From positions 1 to 48,638 of the forward strand of contig JAYMSP010000521.1 in the NCBI GenBank assembly GCA_036897095.1: a stretch of 48,638 bases of DNA, in the 5' to 3' direction. The stretch comes from Plantago elongata. Taxonomy: Eukaryota > Streptophyta > Magnoliopsida > Lamiales > Plantaginaceae. Position numbers and translations under genes: made by a program. Each line of letters opens with the position of its first letter. Position 1 is the stretch's first letter. Below, one piece after another: positions 11,627 through 23,320 of the stretch. The notes under the pieces were generated by a model. It saw only the letters and a program-made list of their open reading frames with translations, was not told where the DNA came from and made no database searches.

Positions 11627-14080
11627 TCATTGCTCCTGTTTAGGAAATACAGGAGGAGGAATTATATCCTGCAGCAGACCATAGTCAGTAAACTGGTGGT
11701 ACTGATGATATGGAGTTAGATTTTGCTGTTGTTGTTGATGATACATATTGCCGGTTCCGCCGTAGAGGTAGGATGGCATTTGGAGTAGGAGCTCTTGTGG
11801 GAAATTGTTTTGTGATTGAGGAGTTAGCATGGAAGTGCCAGCAAACATTCCAGCCACATTGCCACGGAGAGTGGCCGGGACATGGTGGTTGTGTTGGCCT
11901 TCATATGTGGTGATTACTATCGCGGGGTCCTGGAAGGATCTCTCCACACGTTTCTTGACAGGGCATTTCTGCGTTGTGCATCTGTAGTAGCTCCTGCATT
12001 GTTGAGACAAAATTGTTGTAATATTCGATACATTTTTATTAACTAGCCTGAGATTTTATTAGGGCAATGTTGTTTTATAATTACAAATTGTTCATCGAAC
12101 ATAATTGTATCTCTATCTCTCGAAACACAATCTAAATCTTGACTTGATAATCCCTGAATAATTTATTTCTGTTCCAATTGTGTTATCTCCATTATTGGAG
12201 TTTATTCATTTTACATTTTGGCATTGTCAAGATGTTACTGTGTATGAAAATATAACAAAACCCTATTATCAGGTAGATATTAAGGATTACTGTTAAGGAA
12301 TAGGTTAATTGATCATCAGTTAGCTTAAAATGCAGTTGATGGAATATTAAGGATACTGTTACACATGATTTGACTGCTTAAAGATATTGTGACCAGAAAA
12401 GCTTGCATTCACACTATTATTCAAGCTTTTCAATTCTCTGATCAAATGAGCACCATACCAAATCCTGTAACCGATTACATAACCATCAATTGATCAAATG
12501 CTTATTATCTGTTTCACATTTAGGCTAATGCAACGATAATGTATTCGAGTATTCGACTTAGAATTCGATCACTTAATGCCTTACACCTTATTATTTTTCA
12601 TAATACTAATATGGTATGCAATATATTTTTCATAGCATAGCGATCGAATTCCGTCATTACAGATGAGATATTCACCTTTTCATATTAGGGTTTCATTCAA
12701 ATCAAAGAGAAACTTCCACAAATTTATTGGGAATATTCGTCTAGAAACCCTTAAATTCTGTCTCCTAAAATATTTCATTAATATTATAACGTTACTAGTA
12801 CTATAATATTCTTCTTGTAACTACTCTAAATTCTAGAAACTGGACTTGGTTTGTACGCGTTACTTAACTATGTTAAAGTTTGACTTGTAGCATTTGTGTG
12901 CCATAGCATGATTTTGTGTGGTTTCTGTTACAAGTTGTTAAGATGTGTTCATACAAGCTACTTTGGAATATTCAAAACATTAAAGTTAATTATTTCATTT
13001 GTTATCCTAAGTTTTTATTAGATTGTTAATACTACGGTTTTAATGAGACGGATGGAGTAACAAACCTCGGATAAGGGCTGTTCTTGACCGCCTTCTGCCC
13101 GTATTTTCTCCATCTATATCCGTCTTCCAGATGATCCACTTCGCTCTTAGTCATGAACGCGAATCTTGGTTGCCTTTGCTTCTTCTCTACTTTCTTCTTC
13201 CCTTTACCCCTTCATTTTTTGCACATGAAATACAATGATTAATATTGTAAATTTGTAATCAACTCTGTTAAGTACCATTGAAGTTTAAATGTTGATAGTA
13301 GTATCAAGAAAACGACTGATCAACGGGGAAATGTATTTTCTTGTTCTTGAGTAAAGTATAAGTCTCTAAATCACACAAAGTTGATGAATACTTGCAACAT
13401 CATGAATTAATATACTTCCGTTTTGGCAAATTTCTTAAATCATGACTTCGTTAATTTAACTTAACTTAGCTCCACTGCAGTATTAAACACTAGCTTATGT
13501 ACATATCATGAAGAAGACTAAGAAAAATCGAGAGGATAGGAGAAGAAAAAAAAGAACAAGGATGTACTTATATTAAAAATATGAAGAAAAAAAAAGGTAA
13601 ATGGAAAATTAATGGGAAAATGTTAGGTATTTTTCAAAAGTTATGATTCGGTTTAGACCTAGTCTAGGTACTAATTTTCCGTACAGTAACTTACTGATCT
13701 TTCTTCGACTCATCTTCGTCTTCAACCGCTTCCTTCATTTTCCTCCCACCCTTACTCGAGTCCTCGTCTCCTCCAGTAGCCTCATCTGACGATATCGAAG
13801 AATTTGGAGTAGCGGGGGTTTCTCCTCCTCCATGGGCCTCCAAAACCGGCTTATGCTCTTCCTTCACGGCAGGAGAGAAACCGAAGGCGCTATGATCGGT
13901 AGAAGGATCAAGAAACTCGGAAAAGCTCATGTAAGAAGCTGGATCAAACATTTGGAGAGTATTAGCTGACGATGAATCAGCTGCAAAGTGGGATTGGTTC
14001 TGTGAGTATGGAAAGGACGTGGTGGTGTTATGACGGTGATCATCGGTGTAGGAGTGTTGGTAGTAGAATTCTTCCGACAT
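11627..14080 (-). CDS. group IIc WRKY transcription factor
   Basis: Three exons on the minus strand: 14080-13695, 13209-13066 and 11993-11627, giving 298 aa. Borders are GTAAGT donor/aag acceptor for intron 1 and GTTTGT donor/gcag acceptor for intron 2. Intron 2 splits the arginine codon of NSPYPR, the conserved position in this group. The single WRKY domain (about 143-213) has WRKYGQK at 162-168 and a C-X4-C-X23-H-X-H zinc finger (C182, C187, H211, H213). [16 protein letters not shown] and YYRCTTQKC place it near Arabidopsis WRKY8/28/71. A lysine-rich stretch (131-141) may be the nuclear localisation signal; the N-terminus is acidic and serine-rich, and the C-terminus is glutamine-rich. Such proteins bind W-box DNA and act in stress, defence, senescence or branching. 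The exact orthologue is unresolved. A retrotransposon LTR sits upstream (14886-15200). Confidence 0.95.
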
Positions 14081-14232
14081 GGATGAAGGTTTTAAGAAAG
14101 TGTAGTGAGTGGGAAGAGAAGGAAAGAAAGAGATGAGGTTTTGACGATGGATTTGTTTGGTGTAGTGTCTTTATTTAACATTTGACGAGAAGAATTGAAG
14201 GAAGATTTTGGTTGAGGTCAGTTTGTTTTGCG

Positions 14233-14240
14233 TTTATATA
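14233..14240 (-). promoter_or_regulatory. putative TATA box of the WRKY gene
   Basis: Minus-strand TATATAAA about 155 bp upstream of the start codon, implying a 5' leader of roughly 120 nt. The match to the plant TATA consensus is perfect. Confidence 0.65.
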
Positions 14241-14770
14241 TAAGCTTTCTTTATTTATCCTCAGTTTGGTACGGTATCTTTTGAACCTTACCTATTTGGC
14301 ATTGTAAGGTTTTTACCCACTTTTATACATTTAAGTCATAACGGAAGTAACTGTTATTACACTATGGATAAAATTAGAACAAGTAATTGCCTATTTGGTG
14401 TGTGAATTCACACTTCTAGATGAATGGAGCGTTGTGATGTTCTTGTAAAATTCATGTTTGACTTGCTCCAAAAAGTATGAGGGAAATCTTTACTAAATCT
14501 TTAAATTAGTATGAATTATCGATCACTAAGTTTTCTTGTTTGTTCGCATCCGAAATACTTCAGTCAATTGATAAATTCATATTATTTTTAAATTAACCAT
14601 TTAATTTGCACAAACAACCTTATCTTTACAACTAAATCAGTTTTCGACTTTAATTGTTTTACAATTTTTTTTAGATGCAATATTACAATTACAATATTCA
14701 TTCGAATAAGTAATTAGCATCAATAACTCTCCAAAAAATATCTATACAGAAGACTAATATCATCCATTTA

Positions 14771-14830
14771 GGATAATCGAACCCATAACATCAAAGTCAC
14801 GACGTGTCTCAGCTTGCCACTCGGCTATAA
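14771..14830 (-). mobile_element. tRNA-derived SINE-like head, second copy
   Basis: On the minus strand, tagccgagtggcaagctgag (A-box region, tRNA-Leu/Ser-like) is followed by gggttcgattatcc (B box). Spacing and the shared ctgagacac link it to 4360-4415. It is too short and unstructured for a functional tRNA gene. It lies between the WRKY promoter and the copia LTR. Confidence 0.5.
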
Positions 14831-14885
14831 ACGCTTTTATACGATTTTCTTTTTATTTACAATATCACTTTAGAAACATGAGGGG

Positions 14886-15200
14886 TATCAAGAAACGTAT
14901 AATTTCATATAACTAACATAGAAGAGTTGAAATAACTCTACATGCTTTGAATTTACAGAGAAAGTGTATGGAAAATCAAGTGAAAAACAAAGAGGGAAGC
15001 AACTAGTTTAAATAGTTGTTCCAACTGATCAAACACGTGAGGTACTACCCCTCAAGCACGTGGTACAAGTCGTTTTATAATTAAAATGAAAACGTAATGA
15101 GTTCAAATGCGACTCCGTCTCTTTTCCTTTGGCAGCTTTACTTTGATGAATGCTATCTTCATATTTCCTTCAATCTTGTTGCATGTTTGATGATCCTTCA
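14886..15200 (-). repeat. 3' LTR of the copia element
   Basis: About 315 bp. It matches the 5' LTR over both ends but has a different central segment of about 70 bp that contains two CACGTG motifs. Its transcriptional direction is toward the WRKY gene. Confidence 0.85.
15034..15062. promoter_or_regulatory. pair of CACGTG G-box motifs in the 3' LTR
   Basis: CACGTG occurs at 15034-15039 and 15057-15062, separated by an imperfect inverted repeat (gagg ... cctc). CACGTG is the core for plant bZIP (ABF, GBF) and bHLH (PIF) factors. The pair is missing from the 5' LTR at 17680-17954. A role in WRKY expression is inference. Confidence 0.5.
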
Positions 15201-15204
15201 GACA

Positions 15205-15217
15205 CCCCCTCCCCCAA
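15205..15217 (-). other. polypurine tract of the copia element
   Basis: Minus-strand ttgggggaggggg lies four bases from the start of the 3' LTR, where plus-strand priming would occur in reverse transcription. Confidence 0.75.
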
Positions 15218-15229
15218 GATAAATGTGGA

Positions 15230-17440
15230 TGTTCTGAACATTCAGCTTGGCTTTGAAATGCCCAAACAATTGAGGACCTAATAGTTTTGTAAACATATCT
15301 ACAATATTGTGTTCTGAAGGTATTTGCACAAGTTGAATAACCTTACCTTTCAACTTCTCCCTGATGAAGTGACAATCAACATCAATATATTTTGTCTTAT
15401 CATGGAAGACAGGATTGTGGGCAAAAAAATATGCTAATCCATGTATCATGATAAAACTTATGCATGAGAAAGTCAGTGCCATCGTCAGATCTTAGACATT
15501 TTATCCTTTTGTTAAACTGAGTAAAAACCATATTGTAAAAATGTGATATAAATTGCTGAACTTTTGATTTGTGTTTAAGTAAACAAACCCATGTACACAT
15601 GCTAAAATCATCAACTATTGTTAGGAAAATTTGTGTCCCTGATAAGAAGAAATAGCAAATGGACCAAAACATCACAATGTATCATGTCAAATACAAAATT
15701 AGTAGAAGAATTACTAATAGAAAATTGTAATTTCTTTTGTTTAGCAAAGTGACGAATATCACAAGGTACAACTTTATTACAAAGATTCTTCAATTAAATA
15801 ATATGATTGATACACTTGTGAGATGCATGGCCTAGTCTTGAATGCTATTGCAAAGATGATTTTACATTTGAAAATTTTGCAGAAGATGATTTTACAGGTA
15901 AAATATTATTCACTATTACACTAAAACCAGAAATACTAGCAGAATGAGAGATAAAATCTCTAAGATTGAGCTAATATAAGCCTGCTTTCTCCATCAATAG
16001 TGATCACACTAGAAGTTTGATTTTGTCCTGAAATATACAATCATCATCAATAAAAATAACTCTGCAAGAAGTATGTTTAGCTAAATGTGAGATAGATAAC
16101 AAAATTTTAAGTAAAAGCAGGAACGTAAAGAACATTTGATAGCATAATATTGTCAGAAAGCTTAACTTCACCAATATGAGTAGCATGAGTACTATTATTA
16201 TTAGATAACTTTATGACTAATGAAACTGGTGTTGGTGTGTTATGAAAAATAGTAACATCACAAATCATGTGATCACTGGCTCCAGAATCTATTATCCATA
16301 AATTCCTATTCTTACCAGTAATTGCACTAAAACAAAAAATGTGAACCTGTTGTGGGATCAATAGAAGTTGTGATAGCAGCTGCAGCAGTATGAGTTGGTT
16401 GTGCTTCACCATTGTTAGCTCCACTAGGCAATTGTGAAGGATAAATGGCTCTAGAAAACTCCATGAACTGATTGAACATGTCAGCATTGAACATAGGATG
16501 TGTACTACCATTTGACTCTGGATACTGAACACCACTATGTGTTGCTGCATTTGTTGCAGGAGTAGTTCTTCTTACACCTTTAGGTCCTTTCCATCCTGGA
16601 GGGTAACCTATAACCTGAAAACACTTGTCTGCAGTATGATTATTGTAACCACACTAAGAACACTTGCTTCTTCTTCTCTTTGTAGGTATTTGGATATCTC
16701 TGACCTCCATTAGTATTAGCATAATGAGCTTGTTGACTACAACCAGCTTGCACATACATAGCTAAAACTTCATTGAAATAACCACTATGGAACAAGGTTC
16801 TCTGTGATTCTTCTTGTAACATCAGAGAATACACCTTTGACAATGGTGGTAAAGGAGCATTAAGAAGCAACTGACTCCTTATGTGAGCATAACTCTCATC
16901 AAATCCCACCAAAAAATCTAACACATCATCAGACTCATGTAATTGCATCATTAATTAGCTTTGCACCAAATTGCATTCAGCGACAGTAGCAGGACAAGAA
17001 CACTTGAGAACAGGTCTATAGCTAACATACTCTTCCCATACATATTTGAAATTTTTATAATACTTAGTAACAATCATATTGCCTTTTCTCATAGAACTCA
17101 ATGGCTTCCTCAAATTAAACACACGAGGACCATCTGAATGAGCATAATACCTTTTCATCTCATTCCAAATTTCTTGAGCAGTCCTACAATAAAGCAAACT
17201 TTTCTTGTGCGATTTTTCAATCGAATTCATTATCCAGCCCATCACAGATCATTATCACAAATATAAGCACCATACAACAATGGATCTTTGACAGAATCAT
17301 GAATATCAAGTAAGCCATTGATGAACTTCGATTTATTCTTAACACTTAAAGCCATACGAACAGAATGACTCCATGATACGTAATTATCACCAACGAATTG
17401 CTCAAAGACTACATACAGACCTGGATGATCGGATGGATGA
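15230..17440 (-). pseudogene. decayed copia gag-pol remnant
   Basis: Minus-strand pieces in order. The gag start has NYVSWSHSVRMAL and FINGLLDIHDSVKDPLLYGA (about 17395-17250), broken by frameshifts. Gag continues at 17245-16640 with EIWNEMKRYY and DDVLDFLVGFDESY, with one in-frame stop at 16955-16957. A zinc knuckle of CX2CX4HX4C type follows near 16668-16625, containing a TAG stop inside it. The aspartic protease motif is WIIDSGASDHM (about 16310-16276). An integrase core fragment has TIVDDFSMCTWVCLLKHKS and IKCLRSDDGTDFL (15620-15480). It then joins abruptly, near 15440-15470, to the RNase H tail NPVFHDKTKYIDVDCHF and MFTKLLGPQ. All of reverse transcriptase is absent. The element cannot move on its own. 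Confidence 0.88.
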
Positions 17441-17670
17441 AGGTAGAAAGGATGAGATTGAATCTCCCACGGCTGAACAAATGAAGCCGTTGATGAAAGA
17501 GAGCAGTTACTCCGTCATAGAAACAATTATACTCCGTCGTAGAAACAGTTACAAACAGGAAACTGTGATTGATTCTACTCAATTAGTCGATCAATCAACC
17601 AAAAAATCAGAGAATGCGGAAACAATTCTTCAAGATGAGTAATCCAAAACTGGCGTTTTGTGAAAACAAA

Positions 17671-17679
17671 CTGATACCA
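17671..17679 (-). other. primer-binding site of the copia element
   Basis: Minus-strand TGGTATCAG immediately inside the 5' LTR matches the first bases of the usual plant copia primer site complementary to initiator-methionine tRNA. Confidence 0.8.
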
Positions 17680-17954
17680 TATCACGAAGCGTATAATTTC
17701 ATATACCAACATAGAAGAGTTGAAGTAACTCTACTATGCTTTGAATTTACAGAGAAAGTGTATGAAAAATCAAGTGAAAAAGAAAGAGGGAAGCGTATAA
17801 TTTCATATACCAACGTAGTACAAATCATGTTACAATTAAAATGAAAATTAATAAGTTTAATGCGACTCTGTCTCTTTTCCTTTGGCTGCTTCACTTTGAT
17901 GAATGTTATCTTCATATTTCCTTTAATCTTAGATGCATGTTTGATGATCCTTCA
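17680..17954 (-). repeat. 5' LTR of the copia element
   Basis: About 275 bp, shorter than the 3' LTR. Its middle contains a second copy of its own terminal sequence (cgtataatttcatatacca near 17689 and again near 17794) where the 3' LTR has the CACGTG segment. The two LTRs differ at many sites, so the insertion is old. Confidence 0.85.
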
Positions 17955-18989
17955 TAAGGGGGGAATTAGTACCCGTAAGAATTCGAAATTTAGAGATGCC
18001 GACCGGCGACCCCACGTTGTAAATATGGTTTGACAAAAACCTAAGATGATCAAATCACTATAATATTACTAGTGATGGTGTCATTTACCACTAAAACGCA
18101 GCTAAGCAAGAATAATAATTCCAGTCTTAATTTGTATGTATGTGCTAGCTTGCTAACCAAAATTAAAATCCAGCAACAATCATCATTATTATATTATTTC
18201 GTCACGTCACGTAACGTTACTTATGTGTGGAATCAGATTTCGTCATTGCTGTATGGTCACAAGATTAATTTAATTTCACATTTAAAATCATCAACTACCC
18301 GGTTTAAATTTTATTTCCAACTAGTGGTAAAGTGGTTTTATTCATGAGTTGTCTTGAATTTTTATAATCATCCAATTTATTTTAATTTTATTTTTAATTT
18401 TTAAACGATAAAGATTACTTCTATATCAATTATACATATTTCAACACCACTTTACTCTTGAACCTTCTTAATTATGCATACACCTCCATTCTTTCCACTT
18501 CAATTTCATACCACTCCACCACTTTATACCTTCATTTGTTCATTTGATCCAAACACGATTTCTCATCGCTAAGAACCATATATATACATGTTAACTAAAC
18601 AACGTTAAACGAATTTTAATTTGTCAGGAGATCTATCTAATTAAAATTGAGTTAATTATGCGATTAATTAAGCAAGGGAAACGAGACACATAAATATATA
18701 TTATGGTTTGTGCCAACTCATTTGATGTCTCCGCGATTTGATGCAGTTTTTCATAGTTCATTGCAAGTTTCCATTTATATACTCTAATGATTATCTACTA
18801 TTTTAAGAGACTTGCTTAGCTGTTGAATTCTACTCTTTAATATTTTATTACATTCAGATATTCTAATAATATGCCAGTACTATATATGAAACGGACTCGA
18901 TGGCGTGATATACAAAAATCAGATATAATTAGCTAGAAGAAGAACAAGAAGAAGATCTTGAGGAATCTTGTTGGTCTATCCCTCTGTAA
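17955..18989. other. intergenic DNA, nothing recognised
   Basis: No gene, RNA or defined mobile element can be supported. Short open frames show no known domain and no splice-consistent continuation. Confidence 0.55.
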
Positions 18990-19190
18990 CTCTGTTAAGT
19001 AAAACTAGCTGAAAAAATTATTAATAATTGATCAAGTAGATTCTTTTCAACAAATTAATTTAATTATTTTCTCAAACCAACTAGCTTTTCAGCTAGTTTG
19101 TTTAAAAAACTGTACGTTCACGTAACGAGTTTTTTATAAATAAACTTTATGGAGCTAAAAAGTTAACTGAAAAATTAGTGGTAAACATGG
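18990..19190. repeat. dispersed repeat with agcttttcagct motifs, copy in inverse orientation
   Basis: Contains aactagcttttcagctagtt (itself palindromic), a gtacgttcacgtaacga stretch and ggagctaaaaagttaactga followed by agtggtaaac. Read in reverse complement it follows the order seen at 24240-24685 (accactagcttttcagctcc, then ttacgtgaatgta). It is probably a degenerate non-autonomous DNA transposon whose termini I could not fix. Confidence 0.55.
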
Positions 19191-22100
19191 CCTATGTGTG
19201 ATCATAGTGGGATATATCCATATTTCATAACTTCTCACTTTGTATTTCTACTTCTTAAATTAATTTGGTGAAATTTGAATTTATGTAGAGGAGGAGGAAA
19301 TACTTCAAATTACCAAAAAAGAAAGAAAAAAGCCTAAAATTACGTAAATTTTTAACATTTTGAATTGGTGTTGATACTCCTATACAATAATTATAGTGAT
19401 ATGGTGATCTAGCAATTTAATATAACTGTTTTGTTGTAGATATTGCACTCACGATCAGAAGGGGATCAAATTTTTTTAAATAGATTACACATCAAAATAT
19501 TGTTGTCTTACAAGGTTAACCTTGTTATATAAGTATGGACACATTTAAAACTTTTTGAGAAGTATAATTGTAAAGATGCTTCAATCATGCGTAGTTGGCA
19601 CTCCCTTCTCTTGCAATATCTAGCCTGCTTGTTACCGCATGAAATAAATGGCAATTGAGTTGTGTTTAGTTTGTGTACACGAAAAAACAAGAGCTAGCTA
19701 GGTGATGAAGCGGGCCGATGATCGACATGTAGAAATCCAAAATTAGGTGAATGAGTGAAATAGATGGATTTAACAAGTTAGGCGAAGTCAACGAGTGAGT
19801 GTTGGGAGCTTATAATGAACTCAACTCAACTCAACTCACCAAAGAACAAACATTGGTCCCAAAGGAGTTGGTCAAAATATGTCTAGACCAAGGCAAAATG
19901 GTTGAACACGTGTCCCTACTGTTGCACCGGCTTTTGACCATGGAGCCGACACTATATATGACCCGTCACGTGGTGGATCATGGTTCACCGTTGTTTTCTA
20001 ATTAGTAGTTGGCAATGGCAATGGCAATGGTTGCCTGTTCGCTAACACGCAACCTGCTTCTATCAGTGTCTTTATTTCACACACACACAGCTCACACCAG
20101 ATAAATCTCTCGTGCTAGCTAGCTAGTAATATTCGGAACTTTTCATACCATCACACACTTAATTGGACCATTTGATAAGAGTGGTCGATGAAATTTTCCA
20201 ACATTTTGCGCCAATTATTCGTAAAGCTGGCTGCAATGTTCCTAAAAGTTTAAACGGAACTGTAATTGGTGGCTGAATATCAGTAATTATATAGTTCACA
20301 TGTCCAATTGTATATACGTATAAGAAACCACTCTTATTCACGTACATATTAAATTAAATTTTGAGTTTCGAATATATTTTCAATTTAAGAAAGAAATAAA
20401 GTTTCAGAACTTTTGATATGCATTTTAGTACTTTTCGAAACTTTTCAAAATGTCATAAATATAAATTTAGAATCATGTTATAGTATTTAAAATATTATTG
20501 AGTTGCAAATCTACTTCATCTCGATGAGATTGAGATATTTTAATATTTCTCTTTGAATTTCAATACGATTTAAATATGCCCAAATAACCTCTATGAACTA
20601 ATTAAAAGGCCATTGACTAGTATCGTACGTGCTTGGTTTTAGTATATAGTACGCCTCTCCTTTAGCTTATGTTCAGGAAATTCAATATATATACTTTCAT
20701 ATACCTGATTAACAGGAGAATTTAGCATGGCGTTTTCTAAAATCTCAAGTCATTTGCAACGGTATAGTACATTAGAGTACCATTATTGTGCACATTTAAC
20801 TGGTATAGTACGTGGAAATAACTTTGTTGTTCAGTTTGCCTATTACGTACAGTCGTACACTACATATTTTTTGTATTCCTTGTTTCATTTTTCTTTTCTC
20901 ACAAACATTAAATGTGAAGGTGGAGTTTGTTAAAGTAGATAAACAATATTTGTCGTTATTTTGTAAATATATGCATGATATAATTAATATTTTCTAAAAC
21001 AATCAAACTTATTGACACCAAAATGCACATTATCCGGTGTGTGACGAGTTCGACCACAAAACCACATATTTGGTGCAAAGTCCATTCAAAAGGGTTGCAA
21101 ATTAATGATGTGAAGATACATACACACAAGTTTTGACTAGAAAACAATCAATCCAGAAAGGCATATGTGCAATTTATACATATGTGGCTAAGGTCGGGCA
21201 AGGTTCTTTGTCTAACCACAAAAAGATCATCTAGACCAAACATGAAATCAGAGCCAAGATTTATAAATTATAAGAAAAACATATAATAATGTTTAATCTT
21301 GACTATTTTGTGTTCAATTCTATCTATTTATATAGTCTTCGCCATAATCCTCTATATGGTTGACAGAATATGAAATCGGTTTCCAATGTAGTCACCAACA
21401 TTTCTCTTGTTCTTTCCTTCCAGAAATTTAATAGCGAAAATATATATTTATATTCACACTGAATCCAATTCACTATAAATTATAAATAGGTAAATTTTGT
21501 TAGTTTCAAATTACACATCCACTCAAGTTTCAAACTCGATATTAACATTTTTCAGGTTCAATTTGGGCTCTAACAAAGATATAATTGTAGATTTAAAAGA
21601 ATTGTTTTGTTCTTGTATGTGTAGGTGTGCGTTGTCTTACAGTAATCATGAAATAGAGAACGGAAAATACAAAATCAAAGATTTAAAAATACTTCAAAGG
21701 GTAATATGCATATATAGATAGGTTAGTAATTAAGTGAAATGGTTGTTTTTTCAACACAGCCGCCATCTCTTTATGGCTCGGGTTTTAGCAAAATTAACTA
21801 GCCGGAATCCGGTCAATTGCTTAAAAGGATTGAAAGGGGAAGTTGTTATGTGTCCTTTAAAGCTTCAGATGCTAACCATTTTTAATACTTTAAAAGCAAT
21901 CTCATATATATTTAGTTTGTTGTGAAATAGTACAATTTAACAAATGTTTTTCAAGTTGCGTGAAATACGTGTGAAAATGTTAACTCGTGTCTAGTAGCTT
22001 TAGGAAAAGTGCCCGACTAACTACTACGGCGTTGAATTTACACAGTCAAAATAATTAATCATAATTTAAGAAGTAGCAAACGAATAGTCAGCTACAATTT

Positions 22101-22285
22101 GTATAATTTAATTTAAGTAGCATCTGTAATTAAGTAACATGACAGAATTCCTACTTTGTTGAGTGGTTAGTCGCTAAATAACAAAATTAGGCATCCTTCA
22201 TCAATCAAACTAGCTAGTTTACTTGCCAAGTTCAAACAAGTTACCATCATAGGTCACATTCTGTCATGTAATTGCCAACCACCAA
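19191..22285. other. intergenic DNA, no gene supported
   Basis: Holds microsatellite-like patches (ggcaat repeats near 20010-20030, gctagctagctag near 20114-20126). Several short open frames exist, but none shows a recognisable domain or a plausible exon chain. Confidence 0.55.
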
Positions 22286-22444
22286 GTGGCCGATTGTCAT
22301 AGCATTTAAATCGCTCAATTTAACTCGATAAATAATAATTTAACTTAAAATATACTTCAAATATCCCAATTTCAATTCCATTACAAATATAATTTCACCA
22401 AAATCCATCCAAATACCAATTCAAGTTCTATACCAATCAGCCCC
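22286..22444. mobile_element. Tourist-like MITE, copy 2
   Basis: About 159 bp and collinear with 24800-24957, with the same right end ccaatcagcccc and interior tttcaattcca and atttcaccaaaat.catccaaat. The left end has drifted to gtggccgattgtcat. Target duplication not preserved. Confidence 0.7.
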
Positions 22445-23320
22445 CTAATTTACGTAACTTACCAAACATACTTTTACCCGCGCCCTTCAAATACAAATTC
22501 GCCAATTTTATTTTACTCGTGGCCGAATAAAAAAAAAGCATTTAGGGTCCTCCACCCGTTCATGGTCGCTTGGTGCTTGATAAGCATACGAGGTTCACTT
22601 CTAACCACAAAGTTTATGCAAAACTTTGGCTAAAGTATATGCAACAACATTTTATCACGGGATGTACATAAAACAATGATTGCACGATTTAAACGATTGC
22701 TTGAGGAAGATGACTTTCTGGATTTGATGAAAACGTATAGATTAATAGAAGTAGGATGAAATTATAGGCTACACTTAGCGTCCATTATATGTGACATAAA
22801 GTTACATTGGAACAGAACAAAAATTGTCATGACATAAAGTTGGTTTTGAAAAAAAAAATTGATGACATAAAGAATAGTCTTAAGGCACAGTTATTGAAGC
22901 TTATTGGAAGTCATAATCAGTTTAGAGAGAGCAGGTTATATTTAGGTGTGTGTACTGAAAAAATGAAGAAAGAATCTTTTGGACATGGACACATACGTCT
23001 AATTTGAACCGATTATCAACAAATTGCTATAAATTACATTATCTTTAATTCTAGTGCAAATGATTCTATTGGAGATCACATACATAGAATTATTAGTTAT
23101 ACTGGAAAATATAAAAAAGGTCAGCTCAAGACCAGTTCAAAGTCTCAATTTGCAACCATATGAACTCTCTTTTAGTAAAAGTTTCTGGTGAAAAAAAGTA
23201 GATTATCAATCGTCCTCATTGATTAAGTCGTAAGTTTTTGTCTCAATTTTTTGTGGTAGAGATCGGGCTTCTATGGTACATGTTCTTGTGTATTGAAAAA
23301 CTTCCATTAGTGACCAGTCA
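22445..23320. other. intergenic DNA, nothing recognised
   Basis: AT-rich, no supportable gene. A 66-codon open frame at 22807-23007 has no recognisable similarity and no initiation or splice context to support it. Confidence 0.5.

Larger units (their letters stand above)
14886..17954 (-). mobile_element. Ty1/copia LTR retrotransposon with its reverse transcriptase region deleted
   Basis: Direct repeats at 14886-15200 and 17680-17954 are the LTRs; read on the minus strand they begin TGAAGGATCATC. Next to the 5' LTR is TGGTATCAG, the initiator-methionine tRNA primer site of plant copia elements, and next to the 3' LTR is a G-rich polypurine tract. The 2.5-kb interior carries broken gag, protease and part of integrase, then jumps to the RNase H tail. 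A full-length copia element is about 5 kb, so roughly half is lost. A clean 5-bp target duplication was not found: tgagg versus taagg is the closest pair and needs a slightly different left border. Confidence 0.9.

Noticed and set aside
11710-11913. 67-codon plus-strand open frame
   Set aside because: Antisense shadow of WRKY exon 3.
13042-13060. gagacggatggagta as the end of a Stowaway MITE in WRKY intron 2
   Set aside because: Only one terminus is present and no partner end or family interior was found in the intron, so the match may be chance.
14771-14830. functional tRNA-Leu or tRNA-Ser gene
   Set aside because: The A and B boxes are present, but acceptor stem, anticodon stem and terminator are lacking. 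A SINE head fits better.
22807-23007. 66-codon plus-strand open frame starting MEQNKN
   Set aside because: No recognisable similarity, and AT-rich lysine- and isoleucine-heavy composition typical of chance frames in this region.
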